DNA of 64,000 bases. It comes from Cheilinus undulatus. Lineage: Eukaryota > Chordata > Actinopteri > Labriformes > Labridae. A program made the translations under genes and the position numbers. The stretch is taken from the NCBI RefSeq assembly GCF_018320785.1, contig NC_054867.1, positions 32,119,855-32,183,854 on the forward strand, given 5' to 3'. Positions 32,371 through 44,031 of the stretch are shown here, in pieces. Below the pieces are notes generated by a model. The model was not told where the DNA came from, ran no database searches, and saw only the letters and a list, made by a program, of their open reading frames with translations. How positions within the stretch are numbered: the first letter of the stretch is position 1; each line of letters starts with the position of its first letter.

Positions 32371-35300
32371 ACCCATATAGGAATCATGGCTAATTATACA
32401 GAAGCTTTCTATTACCAGTTGGTGGCGCTGTGGCTGAATCCAAAATTTCAAATGCAGATGAATTCAGAATGGACTATTGTTGTGCACATTACATTTTTTG
32501 AGATATGATAAAGAAACAGCAGAGTTATAGCAGTTTGAAATTTTATGGCGAAGCATCAAGCCTGAATCGAAGTTCGCAGTGCCGGCACATCTATGCCCTC
32601 TGATGAAAACTCACCAGTTTTGCTTTGGCAGTGACATCAGTGCCAGGCCCCTAAACTGCAGCTGCCACTAGGGGGCGATTGCAATATTTTGGCTATATAT
32701 TTCTAGGCCTGGCATGCTGTCATCACTGGGTTTGATACTAAAATGCTGTGTTGTGAATGTTGGGGAAATAGTGAGGACATCAGTCTATTGTGGTGGTTCT
32801 CTGGCAGGAAAAATTGAACTCTCAAAGTGCCTAAAGTGGAAATTTGACATGGAAAACAGCTGTTTTCTTTAATCAAGAAAGGATTCAGTATGTATTTATC
32901 ATGCATCGTATTCACTGAGAATGACTGACAGATGAATTTTTGTAAAATGGATCAAACATTAAGCTGACATTTAAAGCCTACTGGGATTTTTTGAAATAAC
33001 ATACCCTAAATACCACAACATATTTTTTCACTGCACAGTTTTTCATTTTAAAAATCTTCTAGGGGCTGGATGGGACCACCATTTGATGATCACTGCTGTA
33101 TGATTTCAACCTGAGTACAGTTTTAGTAAAGAGGGCAATAAGGAAGAAGTGACTGCAATGTAGACTGAGGTAAGAGCAATCAGAAAGATGTGAGAAAAAG
33201 AACAGTGCACCTTTAACATCATTACTCAGAGTGCATTGCACAACAAAGGTAACCTACAGGTGATTTTATTTTCCAGTGTACTTTAAATACATTAATCTAG
33301 TTTGTTTCTATGTGCAACACACACACACAGACACTGATGTTAATCTGAAAAAGTCGATTTGTCTTAACATGCAGGGTTCCCTATGGAAAATACTAAACAG
33401 ATATTCAAAGTTTAAACTAGCTCTGTCTCCAGTGACTACAGCAATAAATGCAGCAGTCCACTACTGTAATAATACACAGTTGCACTAGGAGGCATGATTC
33501 TGTTTCCATAAAAAATACATGACTGTAATCATACATATTTTAGAATTATGAGTACATACTCAGGTTACTCAAGTGATTTTTCTCAGAAACTGTGTGACAT
33601 AATACAACCTGTAATGCAGTATTGCAACACTGTTGTATTGCAGCTCGAGCTGAAGTAAACCATCTCAATATGTACTTAACAGTTACAGACTTTATTTCCA
33701 AAATAACACCCATACCTATAACCTTTCATTATAAACGCATAGTTCAATTCAAAAGCAGACATTTTAAGGGTTTAATATAAGAAAATAAACAACAAAGAAG
33801 TTTACGGTAGTGAGTCTCTTTCTATTTTTTTTTTTTGTCTTCATTTTAGTCTCTACCAGAGGTAGTGAGGAATCATTTAGGGTCCTTGGCAGACACAGCA
33901 GTAAAGGACTCTTGCTTCAGGGGGCAAAAGTTCAGGGATAAAAAGGATCACACAGGAGATTACTCCCATGTACGTAACACGGATGCCTAGAACACAAACA
34001 AAGAGCATTATGTTGCTCAGCTTTTTTTTCGTGGCTTGTGTGAGAGAGTGTTTCTCTATCCTTCCTCCTCACCACTGGACTTTTTAATACCACCAGAAGA
34101 AGAAGTCAAAGTTTTTTCTTTGAACGTGTCCTTCTGTTCTCCTTTTAGCTGTTTAAATGAAACATCTTTTTTTTCTCGTGCCTCCACTCAGGCCAGTGTT
34201 TTTCAATCAGATTAGTACAGCACATTCTGTTCTGTTTCACTTCCTGATGACTGTACTGCCTGTATCCCTGAATGAACTCACCCGCGTGCTTCTGGTTACA
34301 CCAAGACACTCACTCAAACAGACCTCTTCTTGCTCATGCAGGTCGGACTTTAATACCTCAGCAGATGTGTAAGCAAATAATCAAAATGCGTACAGGTTTA
34401 TGAGAAAAAAAATAAGTTGGAAGCAAATACTTCTAACTCTGAGCAGTATGATTTAAAAGCTGAAGTATGTGTAAAAAAATCTACATGAAATTGAACATTA
34501 TAAGCCTTTACATTTTCAAAGCTTCAGCATTCTCACTTAGGCTTTTAGAGCATAATTCCACACTTCTTGCAGCTTACTGGAAATGTACTCACGCTTCTCA
34601 GTTCAGCTCAGGTCAGTCAGTTCATTTTTGACCTCAACTTCTGCATAGAAGTCTGGGGAACTTGCCAAAAAAGCAACCAGGGACACCGCAGAACAGACAA
34701 GGCTGAGAAAACAAACAAATCCCCTTCTGAGCTCTAGTTAACACTCACTGGAATGTAAGAAATAACCAAATATACTGTCAGGTAGGATGTAGAGCATGGG
34801 GGCTGGCTGAGCCATTACATCAGTGATCCTGTTGTGCACCTCTTATCCCCCCTGCTCTGACTGTGAATTAAATGTACTGATTGGAGAGAACCTGTGAAGC
34901 CTACTTTCTTCCGATTACTGATTGTGCAGAAGATTACTCAGCCATCCCCGTGGGTTTTTGCAGAATCAGGTTCACTCGTGTTATGTCACCTTTGTAATCA
35001 ACAGGATCATCATGTTCTCTTCAATAGCTACCTGGCTGTCTGCCAGCAGTGTGTGGTCAGACAGTGTCCTCACCACCTCTGACCGTGGGATTCGTCCTCC
35101 ACTAACCTGCAATTAACTTCTAACTCCTGTCATGGTCAGCTCCCTTAACAGTAGAATTGAACGCCATATGTTGTAGTTTGTAGTCTTTTTAATGCAGAAA
35201 TATGACTACCATAGTTAAAAAGCAGGAACTGAACCTGCTGTAATGCAAACATCCTGTCTGAACAGAATGATAGTTTATCAGCATAAAAGCAAAGCCATAA

Positions 35301-35420
35301 AAAATCTTTAACAACTTCAGCTCCTGCACACTCCTGTGACTTATGTGTCTTCATAACCTAATGACTGAAACGACTGTCTTTTTGAACTATCTCAACCATG
35401 TAAAGTATGCAGCAGTGAAA
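32371..35420. other. Intergenic, weak exon-like pieces only
   Basis: AT-rich. Two minus-strand intervals (33877-33986 and 34603-34702) have acceptors and short hydrophobic frames ending in stops, and an AATAAA follows the first at 33690-33695. They do not join in phase with each other or with a third open interval near 35.0-35.1 kb, and I recognise no protein family. Short CA run at 33300. Confidence 0.4.
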
Positions 35421-35429
35421 TCGCTTGAA

Positions 35430-35930
35430 TTTTTAATGTGCTCTGTAAGAATGAACAGTAAAGGGATGCTAAAAAATGACTTGCTTGAAATACTTGATAG
35501 AACAATTTTTAGTTTTAAGTAAACAGAACCCAATCACTCTGAATATTTTTTGTCATTGTACTCAAGGTGTTTGACAATCTGCATAGTTTTCCAGAGTGCT
35601 TTTTACACCATGAGTGAAGTTATCCTCCCAGTATGCCATACTCCACCCTGTGGAAGAGCACTTCCCAGGTCAAAGTGCATCATCCTGTGTTTATTGGTAA
35701 TATTCAATGAAATTACTTTGAGGACATGACTGTTGATATTAAAAAATGTGACAGTCATAAGGTTGCATTGCAGTGGATGTGAAACATGTAAATTATATAT
35801 TTTCATTTGAGTCATACTAAAAAAAATTCCACTACCAATAAACTTTTGAGTAATTAATTGCAACATATATTTAGAGTATTTACAAATTGTTTGGTTTGAC
35901 AGTGAGATTATTAACACACCGAAATTAATA
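35430..35930 (+). repeat. Dispersed repeat copy (ACAGTG-end family)
   Basis: Shares with 39780-40340 and 51220-51753 a common order: TTTTTAGTTTTA, TATTTTTTGT.ATTGTACTCA, TTTGACAATCT, CATGAGTGAAGT, ending near GGTTTGACAGTG. Non-coding. Confidence 0.55.
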
Positions 35931-36289
35931 CCTGATATCTCATTATGACCTCAGCAACAAGACTGATTATTCTCACATTGTTGTTTTTAATGCCTGCATC
36001 CACTGGCAGGGGGTGGGTATCAGATGAACACCCAGTGTCACCCAGTCCATGATGTGCTCATAGAGAGCAGCTACAACATATTTCAAGTTTTAGTTAAAAT
36101 TTTTTAATTAAATATTATTTATAAACAAAGGCTGGCAGTTATATTCATGAAACAATCACAATGCAAACAATACAGACTAAGAAACTTTTTATTAATAGAA
36201 TACAGATAAAGTTCAGAAGTCTAATTTGGGATTGTGTAATAAAAACCTATTTTAGAAACAGTCATTTGCTTTAGCTTCATCAGCTTTAG

Positions 36290-36490
36290 CAAGCTATCAT
36301 AGCTATGCTAGCTATGTAATTAACATTACTACATAAGCCAATGTAGCTAATTTAGCTTTAGCCACTTGAGCTCTAGCAACCTTAGCCAAAGCTAACAAAG
36401 CTATAGCTAGATAATTAACATTACTGCATAAGCTAATGTAGCTAGGTAAGCTTTGACAATGTTAGCTTGAGCTTTAGCTTGAGCTTTGGT
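36290..36490. repeat. AGCT-rich degenerate tandem repeat
   Basis: Dense TAGCT/AGCTA words. A unit of about 95 bases is visible twice: TAATTAACATTACTACATAA at about 36317 and TAATTAACATTACTGCATAA at about 36412, each followed by AATGTAGCTA. Confidence 0.65.
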
Positions 36491-36679
36491 GACTATCCAG
36501 TTCCCAACCTTAGACTGAGCTACTGACACCTCCAAAAGTGGTCTTCATTTTAACACAAAAGCTTTGATATTTAGCCTAACTCAATTTAAACTTTAACCTA
36601 TTTAGAGAAAATATGTTGCTAGTCAGTGAAGAATATGGTAATCAGAGCGAATTCACTGGGATTTTTCATACTGTACTGG

Positions 36680-37040
36680 TCAAATTTATTCCATCCACCC
36701 ATCCATCCATTTCCTATACCACCTATCCTGTTGGGAGTCACAGGAGGCTGGAGCCTATCCCCACTGTCATTGGGCAAAAGGCCAGTCACTCACAGGGCAG
36801 TCATATAGACAGACAACCAGGCACACTCACATTCACACCTTTGAGGTATTTAGATTCATAATTTAACCTAATGTGCATGTTTTTGGCGATGGGAGGAAGC
36901 CGGCGTACCCGGAGTGAACCCACGCATGCACAAGGAGAACATGCAAGTTCTGCACTCTGCACACCTGACCGGGAAGCAAACCAGGGACTTTCTTGCAGTG
37001 AGGCAACAGCGCTAACCCCTGCGCCACCGTGCAGCCCATC
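36680..37040 (+). repeat. Fish retroelement fragment with ATCC-rich end
   Basis: Begins with CCATCCACCCATCCATCCAT and contains the well-known run GGCTGGAGCCTATCCCC ... GGGAGGAAGCCGGCGTACCC ... GAACATGCAAG ... GCGCCACCGTGC. An inverted fragment of the same family is at 62871-62995. A non-LTR retroelement tail is likely; family not certain. Confidence 0.65.
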
Positions 37041-39779
37041 AAACTTTTTTATGAATATTATGAAACTTAATGGATGTTAAAAGGTGTGTTGTGTAAAATT
37101 GTTCACATCTAAACCTGCTGCTCACGGGTAACCTAGAATAATAGGTCAGCCTCATGAAATTGTGAGTATTAGAAAATCAATTTGAATTAGAAAATCAATT
37201 AGAATTTTATTCATGGTGTTGATGTGTATGTTGAAGATATTATACATGTTTTAGTTTCATAATTCCACTTTCCTGTAGCAGTCAAATTTATCAGTGGCAG
37301 TGGTGTAGTATACAGTGTAAACTTTATTTTTTTTATTCTCCATACTGTACACTCACTTCTAAATGCCTTCTGCTGCATTTTTCCCTATGGTGGGGAAAGC
37401 CTGACCCGGCCTACTTGACCTCCAGTTGGCTTGTTAATTTCCTCTGTTGGCTGGTTGAGTAAGCCAATCCAAAACAGAGAGGGGTGGGTCATACATTGTG
37501 GTTTTCTGAAATATCTGGTTACATTAATCCTTGGCTGGATGGGTTGGACATAAATTCGAATTGTGGTCATTTATACAGGCACCACAACACCATTGTTCAT
37601 TGACAATCTTTGCATTAAAAACAGTCTTTAAAGCTAATGCTGTTGTTTATTACTTTGACACCTAAGACACTTTTATCTCATTAAAAAATCCTCACAGAAA
37701 CTTTGAAAATTTTTCTAATGTGCTATATTTAGTTACACTTTTGAAATTGTGTTTTTGGGATTATTTTCAGCATAGATTGGTTTACATATTATATGCCCAT
37801 GATAAATCTATGGCTTTTTTTTTTTTCATTTTTTTTAAATCTTATATTTGAATATATTACATTTTAATGGCTACTTTTTACCCTTAATGCAACCATTGTT
37901 CCATTTTTAACTCTGCACAACACTATGAATTTCTTTGGTGCCCTATGAATAAACTTGCCTTGGCATGCAGATGCATTTCCCTATACCAGAAGCTCATCAA
38001 ACATAAGTCATTTTAAATGTGGCTGTAATTGGCTTTCTGTTTAAGACTTTTTATATTTTACACCTCTTCAAATGTTTTTATATTGCTTATACTGGGTGCA
38101 TCTTAAAGCTTTTTATGGGTCACATAGACAGTAGGAAAAAGTTAAGAAGGGGTAAATGTCTACATTGAAAATAATAATAGCTCCCTTAAAAAAGTATTTT
38201 ATAATGTCTTTGCATATTTAAATTTGACAAGAGCTAATCCAATGTGATACATTTCACGGCCTTTCCATTCCAAGATTTAATTACAAGGAATGGTTAGTAA
38301 AGAAGCAAGTAAAGAACCCATTTACAGGTCAGATAGAGAGCTATAAAAGACTGAATAACTGTGTTGTCTACTGTAAAACAGCTGCTCTATTACTATTGTT
38401 ATTGCAGATAAAGATCTGACTTTCAAACAAGAGCCAAAAAATATCCCTTAGTTATAAATAAATGGTTACATAACCTGAAACAGATTAACAGGTGTAAATG
38501 GTCATTTTTGTCTTTGACAAGCACACAGACATCCTCTCTGAAAGGTTCCTACAAACAATCTTGTTTGGTTAGACTTTCTGTAACCTTTAGCCTCTATCTC
38601 TGCCCTGAAGGTTAAAATTTACAAATCTAACTCCAACACATTTTTCCTAAAAGTTAATCTGTGATTACATAAAACCTTCAGGGAACCTTGACAATAGGAA
38701 AAAGTTACTAGAAAGTTAGACAGTTATATCTGAAAATCTAAAAAACGTGCAACGTGGAAAGGAAAACATTTGCTCACTTAATATCCGTTCATAGAGACAC
38801 ATGTTGTTCCGAAAGCCTGAGGGAGAAAATAATGAGACTGTCCTAGCCTAAATTCAGCAGTTTACTGTAGGTCAATGACGCAGACACTAATTAAAGCCAT
38901 TATTATTATGATTATTAATAGACGAGGATTGTTAGTGGACACAGTATGATGAGTAGAGATGTCTCTATGAAAAGAAAGAAAGAATTGGCAGTTTGGGCTG
39001 ATAGATGGGTCAGAAAGAATATATTTGTAGCTGATTATAAAACAGACAAGACCATCAGTGAAGAGACTTAAAAATCTTTGTTTTCTTACATTGAATCCTT
39101 GTAACCGCTGTTGCCAGATGGTGTCAGACAAAATGAGTTGTAACAGGAAATTCTGTTCTATTTCCCATGACAATGATTCACAGTGAGTGATACAATAAGA
39201 TTTTTTTTTTTCAATCAAAGGGTGTAGACATGTTCCCAGCAAGATTAGCTTAGAAATAAAAGTTACTGCCTTGTCCACATGGGGACACCAAAATCAATGC
39301 TAACCATAAATCCCACACAGAAACGTTAATTTGTTGTGTTTCGATAACATTTGAATAACAAAGCTAGCTTGCTTAAGAAACTTCCTCTTCCTTTTGTGGT
39401 GGAACTTGCTTACAGAAAAAAAAAAAGTATTAGAGAAAAGTGTATGGTTGAAGAGGTGCTGTAATCCCAGGAAAATTGCAAAGTGATGTTTGGTACCAAT
39501 GCACATTCATAATTTTATGGGAAAATGCCAGTAGGAAAAATTAATACAAATGTTTTTAAAAAAAAGCCAGATGATAATAATTTGAGTCTTAACTGCTGCC
39601 AAGCAACTCAGCCCGATACTTCCAAAAATGTCATACAAAGCTGGGCACTGACAGACACACGTTAATCTAATGAAACATTTCAATGTCACAGTGTTATATA
39701 CATGGAATGATAAAAAAATATGGACTATGGTTTGATCAAAATTTCAATTATTTATGCACAGCAAGACTGTACAGCAAAA
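37041..39779. other. Intergenic, nothing recognised
   Basis: AT-rich with several A or T runs. A 138-codon minus-strand open frame at 38862-39278 has no recognisable domain and ordinary intergenic composition; I do not call it a gene. Confidence 0.5.
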
Positions 39780-40340
39780 GGTTTTTTTTTTAAATCACAC
39801 ATGGTATCTTAAAAATCAAAAATAGCTATTTCTGCTCTATTTTTGAGTTGAAAAAACACATTTTTAGTTTTATGTAAACAGTACTCAAACCATATAGCTA
39901 TTTTTTGTAATTGTACTCAAATTATTTGACAATCTTCCCATAATCTGCATAGTTTTCCAAGAATGCCCTTGGGCATTCAACACTTTTACACCACGAGTGA
40001 GGTTGCCCTCTCAGTTACACAAGTCCCGATTGTGGGAACAAACTTCAGCATTGCAAGCATGGCGTGTTGAACTCTGTTGAAGAATAGTTTCTAATTCAAA
40101 GCATACCTTCAAGCCTTTGTTAGTTAGCTTATGTTGTGTGGCATAATTGCTAAAATCAAAATATGAGAAAGACAGGGAAAACTGTAGTGAAATCATGTAA
40201 ATAATGTATTTTAACTTTAGTCATACTCAAAAATGAATTTCCACTTCTTTAAAACTTTTAAGTAATTAGTTACAGCATGTATTTTAGCATTTTCAACTTG
40301 TGCGCTTTTACAGTGTAGCTTTAACTTTAATTGGTTTGGC
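39780..40340 (+). repeat. Dispersed repeat copy (ACAGTG-end family)
   Basis: Second copy of the family described at 35430-35930, ending GCGCTTTTACAGTG at about 40316. Confidence 0.55.
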
Positions 40341-41800
40341 AATCAAGTTTCTAGAGTTGGCCTATAGCTATTGGTGTTGCTAAATCACTCATTAATTAGC
40401 TGTACTCACAAATGTCCTGTGAATTACCTTTATTCAACATTTTGTTTTAAATTAAATATTTTCAAAAAGCTTTCTTCTGTTATCCACCAGAGAGGCTAAC
40501 AGTGTCAGTGTTTGTTATGGGCTACTAGCTAGGCATTTGAGAGACACAAGATGAGTTAATTCATCTGTTAACTTGTGAAAATTACACAAGCTTTGTTCAA
40601 ATATCTTAAACAGTAAAACTAATGTTTAATTGTGTTGGATAATCGGTTACACACTGAACAATACTTAGCAAACATTTTTCAAAGCTAGCTTTAATTACTT
40701 TGTGCTAACATTAGCAGTGCATAGCTTGCGGCTATATAAGTGTTATGAGCATGAACTTGAAGTTCTTGTGACCTTCTACCTGTTCTTAAATTCTGCTGAG
40801 AAGGAAAACCAACACTGATATTGAACTTTGACTGAGTATGAGGAAGCACCTTGACCTGTAGAGGATTAGCCTACATGGTAGTGTGGCCTGCAAGCCTAGC
40901 TTCAGGCTAGCCCTTAATGTTCAATCACTAAAACATCCTTTGTAAGGAATCAGATAATATTCAAGGCATATTCAAGTCTAAGTGTACAGTACATGCACAT
41001 AAGCGTCATATGCTTTTTATTTGCTTCTGCAGCCCATAGAACCACACATGCACTGTTGGCTTAAGACCCCCACTAACTCGTGGTGTATAAATAAATATAT
41101 AACATTACAGAGTCAATATTTACATCAGTACTCCTTATGATTTTTTAATGTATATATTCCTCAGTGTGCTTTGTATGTACTTCATACTGTTTATTTTTGC
41201 TTGTCTTTGTTTGGCTATGTTGTCCCTGTTTTAAGCTGTGTCTATTTCTGTCTTCCTGGAAATTGTACTTGGAACAGTGTGTTTACATTAGGAGTAAATT
41301 GAAACCAGATTCAAATTCCTTTTTGTGTGTACACATGCATCTTACTTTCCTTCCCTTTTATTTGGGCCACATTATTTTCTCATTGCAGAATAGCCTACTT
41401 TTAAAACCCTATTGATACAGTAGTATGTAATTGAAATAAAATTGATTAAAATGAATTAATTTAATCACCTTACCACGTCTACGTTTATTAACGTTTACTG
41501 TGCCCAAAAATATTGAAATATTATTTTTTATAATTTTGTTTTATAATAATTTTGTTTTTTATATAGCCTGATAACATCTGTATGTTCACGAATAATAACA
41601 GCACTTGTTACTTTTGAACGATGAACTCTGCTCACAACGTCAAAATAATTAACAAACGAGACGTAGGCAACTATTGAAGTTAAAATTACAAAACACTTTT
41701 CAAAATCCAGACTTACTACGAAGTTACAAGAGCACAGGCGCATTACAATAATCACATCCAGCATTCACATCTCCGGTAATCAGAAGCGGATATTTCTTTT
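40341..41800. other. Intergenic, nothing recognised
   Basis: AT-rich sequence upstream of the fkbp5 promoter; no exon, repeat end or clear regulatory cluster was seen. Confidence 0.5.
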
Positions 41801-42049
41801 CACCGTCCCTCACAACGACAGTAATCCGTCTCAGCGCGCGTCTTATCGGGGCACAGTGTGCTTTTATGACGGTGCTTACACTTCGCAGGCAGGCAGGCAG
41901 GCAGGTCGGCAGGCAGGCAAGGGCTCGGCTAGTACACAGCAGTGTTCATGATATGTGTTGTCAGCTGAGCGGAGAGAACAGCCTGCTGCGGTACAGCCTG
42001 TTCCCGGCCTGGCTCGGCACGGAACGGGTTACAGGTCAGGGTGTCTATT

Positions 42050-42064
42050 GGAACACAGTGTTCT
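42050..42064. promoter_or_regulatory. fkbp5: Glucocorticoid response element-like palindrome 1
   Basis: GGAACACAGTGTTCT is a match to the consensus RGAACAnnnTGTTCT at every fixed position. It lies about 260 bases upstream of the TATA-like box. FKBP5 is a well-established steroid-induced gene. Confidence 0.65.
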
Positions 42065-42100
42065 CGTCAGCAGCGGCAGCGGTACAGCTACAGTACAGCC

Positions 42101-42115
42101 GGAACATTGTGTTAC
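42101..42115. promoter_or_regulatory. fkbp5: Glucocorticoid response element-like site 2
   Basis: GGAACATTGTGTTAC keeps the full left half-site and four of six bases of the right half, with 3-base spacing. It starts 51 bases after the start of site 1. Confidence 0.45.
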
Positions 42116-42339
42116 TTTGTGGCCGCTTTCCAAGACCTGCCCCTTAATTTTACACTAAACACCCTCCCACAACTCTTCTCTACTCTCTCTCTCTCTCTCC
42201 CTCCCTCGCTCTTCCCTTCGGTGTGTGTTTGTGCCTCTCTCTCTCTCCAGTGTCATTTCCAAGTCTGAGATCCATGTGGCTGCTTCACCGGCACGTTTAT
42301 CTTCACTAGAGGGGATACGGGATAAAAGGGGGGTGAGAG

Positions 42340-42533
42340 AAAAAGGACAAAAAACAGCGCTACATAGTTAGCACATGGGCAGAACATTTAGTACCCTGGA
42401 TGATATGAGATGAGAGGGGTGGGCTTGTTATAGGAGGACTAAGACGCCGTTTAAAACCTGCTGACCGATTTTCCAGCCGGTCACCGGCCGTTTTTTTTTT
42501 CTTTGGGGAAAACCTACAATACAGGATTTGAAG
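42340..42533 (+). other. fkbp5: fkbp5 first exon (5'UTR), 5' limit approximate
   Basis: Ends with donor TTTGAAG|gtaatg at 42533, about 6.6 kb before the coding start exon, a normal layout for FKBP5. The start is placed just after the TATA-like box and is a guess. Confidence 0.45.
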
Positions 42534-44016
42534 GTAATGTGAATCTTCATTTATTTATCCATTATAGTCATGGAAAACTTAATGAAGCTTTTAATGAAGA
42601 CATTATGGTTGCCGGCTTTCTGATGATCTAGCTTCACATTTGGCTGACTTAAATAGACGCTTGCTCTGTATCGTAAAGATTTACTTCAAATCTAAAGATT
42701 CCCCATAAAAGAAAGGACTATGTTTTTTAAAAAATGCGCTTGAAAATCGAGATGTCCCATTGAGGGTGGTCTCCTGATAGGCTGTTCTAGTGGAGATGTT
42801 AAATTTGCCACCCCATGGGGGCATTTAAGGTTACACTCAGCCTTGTGTTTCCTACTATGCTCTGGTAAATAAGGGCTGATAAATATCCCTATGTGTGTAT
42901 GTTTATAGATGAGAGTGTGTGTTAATGTGACACTCGCCTCTGGAGGAAGATGGGGACTACAGTTCACATGCAGAATCCCTTTAAGCTCAGGTGTATATCT
43001 CATTGAATTACAGGCTGCCTAACCCTGTTTGTGAGAATAAGTAACATTAACTCTTGTTGCTTCAGAGCTGATTCATAGTCATTTGGAGCAAGCTGCATAT
43101 CCCAGTGGGTAATTTCAGACCTTAAATAACCTAAAATATACAGGTGTTATCATGCATGTGTTTAAATATAGATGAGGTGGTAAGATAGAACCAGAGAAAA
43201 CATGCAAACGTGTATGGTTGTTTTAATAATATAAAGGAATTTAAATATCTTGTCTTAATGCTTGACTCGAAAAATTACCACCACAAAAGGATGGTCAGTT
43301 GCTTTTCTGTTGCCTCATAAAACTGACAAATTTCATATTAAAAGCACCAACACTGCAAGTCCTTGCAAGAGCAGCATCTCCAAAAAAAAAAAAAAAGTGC
43401 TGACCTGAAAAACAACTTATTTTTAACCCTCCTGTAATGTAATTGGGTGTAAAATAAATCAAAGAAAAACAGAAACTTAGACTGGTTTGTAGTTCAGAGG
43501 TTTCAGTCCTTGTCATGCACACGGTGTGCTCACATGTTCATATATGAATCAGCAGCGCAGAAAGGATGTGAGACAGAATGTACAGAGACACCGTGTGCAT
43601 CTGTGGATGAGGTCTTTGCCTCATTGTCATCTGTTCCTGCATTCCTCTGCAGGGTATCTCAGTTTAGGTACAGTACATGGAGTCTACATGCCTTTATATT
43701 CATGTCTGAACTACTGAACTGTTTCAGAGAGATAAAATGCCTCACAGGGAGGAGAAAAGTTCAACCTCAAATAAAGGAACTTTTTACAAGACCTGTGTGA
43801 AGTCATTAATAATGCCAATTTAAACCCCAGTGGCTCCACTGTTTTATTTGAATTTAGATGGGGTGTTAATGTAAACATAAACACCTTCTTAATTAGCTTA
43901 ATTGAGTGAATACTATCCTCTGACTTTCATTCAAAAACTGAAGCTGTGTTGTACGTGAGGGGGTCTCAGATTGGTGAGCACCATCAGGCTCTGCCAGCGG
44001 GGATCTGTGAATAGAA

Positions 44017-44031
44017 GGAACATTGTGTTCA
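44017..44031. promoter_or_regulatory. fkbp5: Glucocorticoid response element-like site in intron 1
   Basis: GGAACATTGTGTTCA matches the left half and five of six right-half bases, correct 3-base spacing, about 1.5 kb into intron 1. Confidence 0.5.

Larger units (their letters stand above)
41820..42330 (+). promoter_or_regulatory. fkbp5: fkbp5 promoter region
   Basis: CpG- and GC-richer than its surroundings. It contains a (GGCA)n run at 41887-41925, two GRE-like palindromes and a TATA-like GATAAAAGG at 42321-42329. It ends just before a presumed 5'UTR exon that leaves at the donor at 42533. The assignment to fkbp5 rests on position and strand; the start site is not visible. Confidence 0.5.

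Noticed and set aside
38862-39278. 138-codon minus-strand open frame in intergenic DNA
   Set aside because: No known motif, AT-driven composition, no splice or promoter context.
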